DNA of 19,566 nt from an uncultured Cardiobacterium sp. (GTDB taxonomy: Bacteria > Pseudomonadota > Gammaproteobacteria > Cardiobacteriales > Cardiobacteriaceae): positions 1 to 19,566 of the forward strand of contig NZ_CALIZP010000073.1 of NCBI RefSeq assembly GCF_938028825.1, read 5' to 3'. The notes under the pieces were generated by a model, which was not told the origin of the DNA, searched no databases, and saw only the letters and a program-made list of their open reading frames with translations. Both the position numbers and the translations under genes were made by a program. This document shows positions 13,904 to 19,566 of the stretch, piece by piece (the first letter of the stretch is position 1; each line of letters starts with the position of its first letter).

Positions 13904-15220
13904 TCATGCCGGGGTATGCAGGGGTTGGGTATCAGAAATGCTCGTCAAACCAGCGGCGGATACTGCCAAACGCCAGATTGATGAAGAAAAAGGCCAAAAG
14001 ACCGGGCTGGCGAGGCTGAGGATGGGGTTGAGGAGGAGGCTGAATTTGAGGGAACAGCTTGTCTTTGCCAGATAGTGGCAGCCGAGGATCAGCCACAGCC
14101 ACACCGCGATGTACAGCATGTTTATCCAGAAAAGGACGCGGCCCGGCGCAGTGCCATCATCGCTTTGCCGGGAGAGCGGCGGCAGCGGGCGCTGATGGAT
14201 GACGGCATCGGCGGCCGCAGCAATTTCCTGCCCGGTTTTTTCGACGTCTTGCAGGTAGTCGATGTCGATTTCGCGCGCATTGCCGAGGCGGTCGGTGATG
14301 TCGAGGCGGTAGTGGCCCGGCCCTTTGTACGGCACGATTTTCCGGTATGCGATACCTTTCATCTCCGCCCAGCGCAGGCTGATGGTGTTGCCAAAGGGTG
14401 TGTAGAAATGCAGGCCGTCGTCGTCTATCGCCGCCTGCTCGTTCGCGCGATCGGCAAAGCGGCGGCGGTAATGGCGGATCAGGGCGCGCAGGATGATGCA
14501 GAAAAGGACGGCGCACACGGCGAGACTGAGCAGATAAGGCAGGGTGTCGTTCATCTCCGCCATACGGACATAGTCGCGGATATTCGCGGGCAGGATGGCG
14601 ACCAGCGGCAGCAGGAGCAGCAGCACGAAACTGTCGTGATAGCTGCGGTTGTCGTAGCGCATCTTGCCGCGCTGCTCGTACCAGATATGGGGCGTGACGT
14701 GGCGCGTGGGCGCGTCCGGCGGGCGGCTGCCGTGCAGGAAAGTTTGCGTGACGGCGGCGATGGCGTGGTAAGTGTCGCGGTCGTGTTCGAGACGCACATC
14801 GCGGTAGCGCAAATCCGTGCCGTGGCGCGGGATGATGTGCAGCGCGCCGTCTTGCACGCTGACGCTATCAAGTTCCGACCAGCGCCACTGATGGCTGATG
14901 CGTTGCGCGCGGTCATAGAGGGTCAACCCCTGCGGGTCGCAGACAAGACAGACAGTATCCTCGCGGCGGTTGTTCCGGTAGTGACGGTAATCGCGGTAGA
15001 AACAGCCCGCCCCAATCGCGAGCCAGAACGGCAGCCACAGCCGGAGATGGGTAAGCAGGCCGGTGAAGAACGAGCCGATGCGGCTGTCAAAAATAAAAAC
15101 GGGGATGAGGACGCTGACGAGCAGCCAGCAGGCGCTGAATTGCCAGTGAACGACCTGCCGGGGACGCCCGCCCCAGCCTTCGCTGCGCAGGTCGTCCAGA
15201 TCGGGGGTGAAATGGGGCAT
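13904..15220 (-). CDS. Membrane protein with two transmembrane-plus-PH-like modules, function unknown
   Basis: The product is 438 residues. Two helices (about 23-44 and 55-75) are followed by a soluble domain of about 100 residues (EDTVCLVCDPQGLTLYDRAQRISHQWRWSELDSV... LRYRDVRL). Two more helices (about 196-217 and 227-249) are followed by a second domain with the same pattern (EQAAIDDDGLHFYTPFGNTISLRWAEMKGIAYRK... YRLDITDRLG). Each domain shows the 'D..GL..Y......I.W.E...' order seen in bacterial PH-like (YcxB-type) domains. One or two further helices occur near 365-385 and 392-420. The architecture suggests an internal duplication. AGGAG lies 6 bases before the ATG. It has no evident partners; the kinase gene upstream is separated by 326 bases and a terminator. 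I do not recognise the protein and assign no function. Confidence 0.8.
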   Translation of the reverse strand: MPHFTPDLDDLRSEGWGGRPRQVVHWQFSACWLLVSVLIPVFIFDSRIGSFFTGLLTHLRLWLPFWLAIGAGCFYRDYRHYRNNRREDTVCLVCDPQGLTLYDRAQRISHQWRWSELDSVSVQDGALHIIPRHGTDLRYRDVRLEHDRDTYHAIAAVTQTFLHGSRPPDAPTRHVTPHIWYEQRGKMRYDNRSYHDSFVLLLLLPLVAILPANIRDYVRMAEMNDTLPYLLSLAVCAVLFCIILRALIRHYRRRFADRANEQAAIDDDGLHFYTPFGNTISLRWAEMKGIAYRKIVPYKGPGHYRLDITDRLGNAREIDIDYLQDVEKTGQEIAAAADAVIHQRPLPPLSRQSDDGTAPGRVLFWINMLYIAVWLWLILGCHYLAKTSCSLKFSLLLNPILSLASPVFWPFSSSIWRLAVSAAGLTSISDTQPLHTPA

Positions 15221-15411
15221 GCATGGCTCCTGTTATTGGGATGTGGTCATTATCTCGCCCGGCGGCGGTGGCGGTGCAGGGCGCTTTTGTGCTGCACAGC
15301 GTACGCGACAAGAATCCGCCGCCTGCCGAAATGGCGCGTGTCGATGCTTCATTAGGCGGCGTGGTTGCCGGGATTTGCCGCTTCGCGACACCGCTTGGGG
15401 ACCCACCCGCG

Positions 15412-15429
15412 AAAAATGCGGGCATTTTT
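15412..15429. terminator. Terminator-like hairpin after the sensor kinase gene
   Basis: AAAAATGC (15412-15419) pairs with GCATTTTT (15422-15429) with T-runs on both strands, so it can stop transcripts from either side. It lies about 120 bases after the kinase stop. The rest of the 326-base gap (15221-15546) has no gene that I can support. Confidence 0.6.
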
Positions 15430-15439
15430 TTCGTGGAAG

Positions 15440-15460
15440 CCCCGCCTCCCGCAGGCGGGG
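15440..15460. other. Strong GC hairpin next to the kinase terminator
   Basis: CCCCGCCT (15440-15447) pairs with AGGCGGGG (15453-15460) around CCCGC. It is followed on the plus strand by TTGGGG, and it resembles the C-rich/G-rich arms of the larger inverted repeat at 16966-17032. It may be a member of a dispersed repeat family. Confidence 0.5.
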
Positions 15461-15546
15461 TTGGGGATTGTCCGCTGTTTCCTGACAGGTTTTACTCCGC
15501 CACGCGATGGGTGGGTGCCTATGGCAGGCGGGCGCGGTGGGTCGTT

Positions 15547-16818
15547 TCAGTGCCGGGCGAAGCGGATTTCCACGCGCAGGCCGCTCGCGCTGTGGCGGGC
15601 ATCGTGCAGGCTGAGTTGCGCGCCGTGTTTGTCGCAGAGGCTTTTCACGATGGCAAGCCCCAGCCCCGTGCCGTCGCCGCTGTTTTCCGGGCGGCGGTAG
15701 AAGGGGGCGAGGACGCGTTCGCGTTCGGTGGCGGGGATGCCGTCGCCGTCGTCTTCGACGCTGAGGGTGGTGGTGCGCCCGTTTACCGCGATGCCGAGGT
15801 CTATGCGCCGCCCGCCGTGGCGGATGGCGTTGTCGGCGAGGTTTTTGATGAGGGTGTAGAACTCGGTCGCCGGGAGCGGCAGTTCGGCGTCCGTGCTGTC
15901 GCTGATGCCGAGGTCGCAATCTGCCGCTTCCGCCAATGGCAGCAGCGTTTCCACCACCTGGCGGTACACCGCCTGCACGTAGCAGCCGGCCGGGGCGTCG
16001 TCGCGGTGCTGGCTGCGCGCGAGGGTGAGCAGTTGTTCGAGCAGGGCGCTGCTGCGGCGGATACCGCTGCGCAGCGGTTCCAGCTCGCGCTGGGCGGCGT
16101 CGCTGTCGAGCCGGGCGGCGAGGCGTTCCGCTTGCAGGGTCAGCGCGGTCATCGGCGTGCGCAGTTCGTGCGCGGCATCGGCGATGAAGCGTTGTTCGCG
16201 TTTGAGGGCGGCATCGATTCGCGTCAGCAGATGGTTGATGGCATGGATGAAGCCGCTGATTTCGCTGGGGATATGCGCGTCGGCCAGCGGCGAGAGGTCG
16301 CGTTCGTCGCGCGCGGCGAGCTGGTGCGAGAGGCGGCGCACCGGGCGCAGGGCGCGGTGCACGGTGATGAGACTGACCACGATGAGCAGCGGCACGAGCA
16401 GGAGCAGCGGCGTGATGACGTGCCGCGCGCCAGCGTAGGCGGCCTGATCACGGTAGGTGCTGTCCTGAATGAAGGCGAGGCGGTAGCCGTCCGGATAGGT
16501 GTGGATGTAGGCGCGGTAGCGCTCGCCGCGCCTGCCGATGTCGTGGAAGCCGTCGGCGGGATTCTGGCGGAAGAAATGGCCGTAGCGGCCAAAGGGCGAG
16601 ACGGGCTGGATGTCGATGTGGTTGCTGTCGTCGCCGTCGTAGAGCGGCAGCGGGTTGTAAGGGTCAATCAGGGAGGCGGTCTGACTGAGGAGGCTGTCCT
16701 GCTCGTCGTGCGTTTTTTCAAGAATGGAGAAAAACGCGACTGCCCCGGCACCGATGGCGACGAGGATGATGGCGGCGCTGAGGGCGAGGGCGAGACGCAG
16801 GCGGAGGGAAGGGGGCAT
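15547..16818 (-). CDS. QseC-like sensor histidine kinase, orphan
   Basis: The product is 423 residues. Membrane helix 1 spans about 10-30, a periplasmic sensor of about 100 residues follows (31-132), then helix 2 (about 133-153) and a HAMP-like linker (RALRPVRRLSHQLAARD, 155-171). The H-box FIADAAHELRTPMTAL carries the phosphorylated His217; the ATPase domain has the N-box NLADNAIRH (326-334), G1 DDGDGIP and G2 GTGLGLAIV (383-391). Length and layout match the QseC/PmrB group, which senses envelope or metal/hormone signals and phosphorylates an OmpR-family regulator. Such genes normally follow their regulator with overlap; here no regulator exists on either side. An open frame continues to 17337, but the extra 173 residues run through repeats and CRISPR sequence and carry no domain. 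The ribosome site before the ATG is weak. Confidence 0.9.
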   Translation of the reverse strand: MPPSLRLRLALALSAAIILVAIGAGAVAFFSILEKTHDEQDSLLSQTASLIDPYNPLPLYDGDDSNHIDIQPVSPFGRYGHFFRQNPADGFHDIGRRGERYRAYIHTYPDGYRLAFIQDSTYRDQAAYAGARHVITPLLLLVPLLIVVSLITVHRALRPVRRLSHQLAARDERDLSPLADAHIPSEISGFIHAINHLLTRIDAALKREQRFIADAAHELRTPMTALTLQAERLAARLDSDAAQRELEPLRSGIRRSSALLEQLLTLARSQHRDDAPAGCYVQAVYRQVVETLLPLAEAADCDLGISDSTDAELPLPATEFYTLIKNLADNAIRHGGRRIDLGIAVNGRTTTLSVEDDGDGIPATERERVLAPFYRRPENSGDGTGLGLAIVKSLCDKHGAQLSLHDARHSASGLRVEIRFARH

Positions 16819-16885
16819 GGCGATATCCGGTGGACGACGGGAGGGCGACGATACCGATATGGCAGGCGGAATGCCATGCCCCGGC

Positions 16886-16940
16886 GGACCCGGTAACGAC
16901 GTCGCTTGACGGGGCAGTATTTGCGCCGCTTGACGGGCAT
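16886..16940. repeat. 55-bp imperfect direct repeat, left copy
   Basis: The segment from GGACCCGG to CTTGACGGGCAT is repeated at 17096-17150 with about 80 percent identity and one compensating indel. The shared core is AGTATTTGCGCCGCTTG. It lies directly upstream of the kinase start. Confidence 0.75.
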
Positions 16941-16965
16941 CCATCCTTGAAGCTCGCACAAAAAA

Positions 16966-17032
16966 AGCCCCTCCACCTGTGGTCGCGCCCCACAAAACGC
17001 GAGCGTTTTTGTGGGTACTTGGCGGAGGGGTT
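16966..17032. repeat. Large imperfect inverted repeat (two nested stems)
   Basis: An outer stem pairs AGCCCCTCCACC (16966-16977) with GGCGGAGGGGTT (17021-17032), with one mismatch and one G-T pair. An inner stem pairs CCCACAAAACGC (16989-17000) with GCGTTTTTGTGGG (17003-17015), with one extra base. On the plus strand it runs into TTGGGGTGGGGG, a G-run series. It sits between the two 55-bp direct repeats. It could end transcription from either side or be a small mobile or dispersed repeat. Confidence 0.7.
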
Positions 17033-17095
17033 GGGGTGGGGGCAGCAGAAAAATAATCACGCAGCGACCAAAATCCAGTAACCACAGCGCTTGGC

Positions 17096-17150
17096 GGGCC
17101 CAGCAATGACGCCGCTTGGCGGGGATAGTATTTGCGCCGCTTGGCGGCAT
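17096..17150. repeat. 55-bp imperfect direct repeat, right copy
   Basis: Partner of 16886-16940, 210 bases to the right, and 50 bases before the first CRISPR repeat. Together with three more short copies of GCTTGGCGGG this makes the whole 16819-17199 gap repetitive, with no gene. Confidence 0.75.
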
Positions 17151-17199
17151 TTGGCATGGCACAACAGCATGACAGCAGGAAAACGACGCTGGGCATATC

Positions 17200-17984
17200 G
17201 TCTAATTCCTTTGGTACAGGGATGTTTTTTATTCCAAGCTGCAAACCCGTAAGTGGGCAGACAAGAAGTCTTAATCCCTTTAGTTCAGGGACGTTTTTTA
17301 TTCCACAAGCTTTTGAGAAGCTGGCGACGGGAGCCATGTCTTAATCCCTTTGGTTCAGGGATGTTTTTTATTCGCGAATACTATCCTGAAACAGCGGCGA
17401 TAGTTGGTCTTAATCCCTTTTGGTCAGGGATATTTTTTATTCCTCGTGCGTGCATACACGAAATCAAAGTCATTGCGTCTTAATCCCTTTGGGACAGGGA
17501 TATTTTTATTCAAATGGAAAAAGTAATGGCGCGCTTCGATAGGTCTTAATCCCTTTGGTTCAGGGACGTTTTTTATTCACCTACCACAGACAAGATGCAA
17601 AGATTCAATGTGTCTTAATCCCTTTGGTTCAGGGACGTTTTTATTCACGTTAAAAAGAGCCGGAGCGTTTCGCAAAAGCATGTTTTAATTCCTTTGGGTC
17701 AGGACGTTTTGTATTCGCAATCCCTTTGCGCGGCTGCATAAATTCCTGCCGCCTTAATCCCTTTAGTTCAGGGACGTTTTTTATTCGAATCCGTGCAATT
17801 TACACGGGAACAGGGGGAAATGTCTTAATCCCTTTGGGTCAGGGACGTTTTTAATTCAGTTACCTGATGACTATTCTGAGGCGATCACCGGATCTTAATC
17901 CCTTTGGCTCAGGGACGTTTTTTATTCGGGCGGCCTATTTTCGTCTAAACGAGAAACAAAGATCTTAATCCCTTTGTTTCAGGG
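17200..17984. CRISPR. CRISPR array, 12 repeats and 11 spacers, both end repeats degenerate
   Basis: The 36-base repeat begins GTCTTAATCCC, contains a 5-bp stem TCCCT/AGGGA around TTGGTTC, and ends GTTTTTTATTC. Repeats start at 17200, 17268, 17338, 17407, 17477, 17543, 17612, 17682, 17751, 17822, 17892 and 17962. Spacers are 31-35 bases (mostly 33-35) and all differ. The first repeat lacks one base and has four or so changes; the eighth (17682) is also degenerate; the twelfth is cut after CAGGG at 17984. Direction is uncertain. The minus-strand repeat ends GGGATTAAGAC, like the ATTGAAAC-type 5' handle of type III and I crRNAs, which favours minus-strand transcription. Loss of the plus-strand 3' half of the last repeat, and first-base changes in repeats 9, 11 and 12, instead favour a plus-strand array with its old end on the right. 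No Cas1/Cas2/Cas6 is in the window. Confidence 0.97.
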
Positions 17985-18143
17985 TTTGCCGATTGTTAGA
18001 GATCGTTTTTCCGTCATTCTAGGGCGGTTTTTCTGTAAATGCCATGTCGTGTTCCTGTGTTTTTGCCGTGTTTGCGGCTTCGCGCCTGCAAGCCCGCCGG
18101 GGCGGTTTTCCGGCGGCGGGCGGGTATCGCAAGGGGCGGCGGC
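17985..18143. other. Spacer between CRISPR array and csx1; possible leader
   Basis: No gene. The first 75 bases are moderately A/T-rich and could be the leader if the array is read on the minus strand, but I see no good -10/-35 pair. A hairpin (GCCCGCCGG at 18092-18100 with CCGGCGGCGGGC at 18110-18121, one bulge) lies just after the csx1 stop and may help end its transcript. Confidence 0.45.
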
Positions 18144-19361
18144 TCAGAGGGTCAGGGTTTTGAGTTTGTCGAGGCAGTCGGCCAGTTCGCGGCGGAGTTT
18201 GTCTTCGTTGTTCAGGGTGGCGGTGATGTATTCATTGCCTCTTTCGCCATGTGTGAGCGCGTTGCGGATTTGTCGCAGTTTTTCGTATTTGTCGTAGAGG
18301 GTGTGGCTGTGCCGGCTGCCGCTTTTGGCGTCGCGCCAGTCGGCTTTGCGGCTTTGGATGTAGCGCAGCACGGCGCTTTTGCGTGTTTCGTAGTCGTCGT
18401 TGTGCTGAAGGTGGTTGTCATCCAGGATGCGTTCAAAGATGGCTTCGTAGCCGTAGAGGGCGGCGCGCAGGTAGTCGCCGTTGTGCAGGGCTTGTGCGGC
18501 GAGGTGGAAGCGGTGTTCCCAGTCGCGCTGTTTGGGGTCGAGTTTGAGGCGTTCGTGCAGGGTTGGCTGGATGAGGCCGAGCAGCGGGGTCGGGGGTTCT
18601 TTTTTCAGGGCGGCGAGGAATTGCTGGATTTTTTCGCGGTACTGGCGCAGGTTGTGGGTTTGTTCGGCGAAGGATGCCTGGGCGAGCAGGCGGGTGGTGG
18701 CGTCGCTGATGCCGATGGTGTTGAGGATGGGGACAAGGGCGGCGCTGTTGCCGCTGTAATCGTAGGCGGCGAGGGCGTTTTGCCATGCGCTGATGTGTTG
18801 CAGGCCGTCCATGCGCAGGACGGGCGTAGCGCCGTCGCGGGTGAGGTCGAGCGCGCCGTAGTAGATGCCTTCGATGCCGGTGCCGCGCAGGGTGGGCAGG
18901 AGGTTGGCGATTTGCTGGATGAGCATCGGCAGGTGGCGCAGGCCGTGGGTTACGTCAAGAATGGCGCGGTCGCCTTTGGTGTAGTAGTGGAGGATGTGGT
19001 CGATGGTGGCGATTTGTTCGGCCTCGCTGCGGCCATAGGGGATGAGGTCGCAGGTGACGGGTTTGCCGAGCTTGTCGCTTGCAGCCTGCGCGAGCGGGGC
19101 GAGAAGGGCAGGGGTGACGTTGTCCTGTTCCGCGGCTTCGAGCAGGGCGAGTTCGGCATCAATGCCGAGCTGCTGGGCGAGGTTGTCCCACATGCTGCCG
19201 CTGGTGCCGAGGATGATGAGGTGGTCGCTGCGCAGGTGCTGGTCGAGGGCGATGCCGAAGTAGGAGGTGGTGAGGGCCTCGCCGTCAAGCAGGTAGCGGG
19301 CTTCGCGGTAGTCACCGCCTTTTTGTGCTTTGCCGAGGAGGGTGATGAGTTTGCGGGTCAT
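18144..19361 (-). CDS. csx1: Csx1-type CARF-HEPN ribonuclease (DxTHG family)
   Basis: The product is 405 residues. The N-terminal CARF half starts with RKLITLLGKAQ, has a nucleotide-binding loop LIILGTSGSMWDNL (48-61) and the family hallmark DVTHGLRHLP (DxTHG, 136-140). The C-terminal half is helical with a HEPN site RNALTH (R-x4-H, Arg366-His371) in KLRQIRNALTHGERGN. In type III CRISPR systems Cas10 makes cyclic oligoadenylate when a target RNA is bound; CARF senses it and HEPN then degrades RNA non-specifically. Both key motifs are intact, so the protein should be active if the signal is made. GGAG lies 6-7 bases before the ATG. The gene is beside a CRISPR array, on its own in the window; Cas10 and the other effector genes are not seen and may lie beyond the right edge. 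Confidence 0.92.
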   Translation of the reverse strand: MTRKLITLLGKAQKGGDYREARYLLDGEALTTSYFGIALDQHLRSDHLIILGTSGSMWDNLAQQLGIDAELALLEAAEQDNVTPALLAPLAQAASDKLGKPVTCDLIPYGRSEAEQIATIDHILHYYTKGDRAILDVTHGLRHLPMLIQQIANLLPTLRGTGIEGIYYGALDLTRDGATPVLRMDGLQHISAWQNALAAYDYSGNSAALVPILNTIGISDATTRLLAQASFAEQTHNLRQYREKIQQFLAALKKEPPTPLLGLIQPTLHERLKLDPKQRDWEHRFHLAAQALHNGDYLRAALYGYEAIFERILDDNHLQHNDDYETRKSAVLRYIQSRKADWRDAKSGSRHSHTLYDKYEKLRQIRNALTHGERGNEYITATLNNEDKLRRELADCLDKLKTLTL

Positions 19362-19566
19362 GGTGGGCTCCGGTGGGCTGGGTTAAAGAGAGCCGTCATG
19401 GTACAGACGGCAACCCATCGCTGCCATGCCGACGGCGTCTCTTGCGGCAGCTGCGGGAAGCTTGACGCGAACGGCAGCGACAGCAAATAGGGGATGGATA
19501 AAACTCTTGGGGGTGGCCTGAAAAGTATGCCGGGCTGGACAAAGCCATAGTTGATGTAGTGAAAAG
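19362..19566. other. Right-edge stretch upstream of csx1, no supported gene
   Basis: All three minus-strand frames stay open for long stretches, one of them reaching a TGA that overlaps the csx1 ATG as ATGA, which could mean an upstream coupled gene running in from outside. None of the translations looks like a known domain, and GC-rich DNA gives such frames by chance. A short plus frame from 19398 (30 codons) is equally unsupported. Confidence 0.3.

Noticed and set aside
15223..16896. 557-residue plus-strand frame antisense to the sensor kinase
   Set aside because: No domain or ribosome site; the kinase motifs H, N, G1 and G2 are all on the minus strand.
16819..17337. N-terminal extension of the kinase to 596 residues
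   Set aside because: The extra residues translate the direct repeats, the palindrome and two CRISPR repeats; the first membrane helix starts just after ATG 16818.
17132..17483. Plus-strand frames through the array giving repeated NPFxSGxFFIP peptides
   Set aside because: They are translations of the CRISPR repeat, whose 36-base length keeps the frame; not a protein repeat.
17235..17961. Short inverted repeats inside spacers 2, 4, 9 and 11, which might mean spacers picked from terminators or hairpins
   Set aside because: Stems are only five bases, and one or two of eleven spacers would show this by chance; four is not convincing.
18039..19490. 483-residue plus-strand frame antisense to csx1
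   Set aside because: Composition (Val/Gly/Asp-rich) is that of a shadow; the DxTHG and R-x4-H motifs are in the minus frame.

Overview
The window is GC-rich, bacterial, chromosomal DNA. The gene set (oligopeptidase A, an opgD-opgH pair for osmoregulated periplasmic glucans, DcuC, tandem MarC proteins, AzlCD, a QseC-like kinase) fits a gammaproteobacterium. Cardiobacteriaceae is my best guess, but this is an inference from family resemblance and not a database match.

Layout. 3-263: C-terminal end of an IS5-family transposase running in from the left edge. 326-1303 (-): secreted protein with eight 23-residue repeats and a peptidoglycan-binding domain. 1498-3531 (+): oligopeptidase A, sharing a bidirectional terminator with the convergent opg cluster. 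3632-7666 (-): opgD (Tat signal), opgH and a small cupin-like gene, read from one extended -10 promoter. 7852-8773 (-): a tandem-PepSY secreted protein, preceded by an unlisted 54-residue secreted small protein and possibly an 18-residue coupled leader peptide; the promoter carries a PmrA/QseB-type direct-repeat box. 9016-10440 (+): dcuC with an FNR-like palindrome upstream and a strong terminator. 10589-11065: decayed C-terminal piece of a flavin disulfide reductase, in frame directly after the azlD stop. 11066-13403 (-): azlD, azlC (TTG start), and two MarC paralogues from a tandem duplication.

13404-13903 has no convincing gene but holds three close-packed DnaA-box matches, a fourth further on, and an A/T-rich tract. 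13904-15220 (-): a membrane protein built from two transmembrane-plus-PH-like modules. 15547-16818 (-): an orphan QseC-like sensor kinase with no response regulator beside it. Its upstream region consists of a 55-bp direct repeat flanking a large imperfect inverted repeat. 17200-17984: a CRISPR array of 12 repeats and 11 spacers, degenerate at both ends. 18144-19361 (-): a CARF-HEPN protein of the Csx1/DxTHG family, the cyclic-oligoadenylate-activated RNase of type III CRISPR systems. No Cas10, Csm/Cmr, Cas6 or Cas1/Cas2 is in the window.

How parts may work together. opgD/opgH and the cupin gene form an envelope-glucan cluster. The PepSY operon looks like a target of a PmrA/QseB-type regulator, and the orphan kinase could be its sensor (inference). 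The array and csx1 look like an accessory part of a type III system whose core lies elsewhere or has been lost. The most unusual items are the CRISPR/csx1 island, the DnaA-box cluster, the PepSY operon with its hidden small genes, and the perfectly periodic eight-repeat envelope protein.
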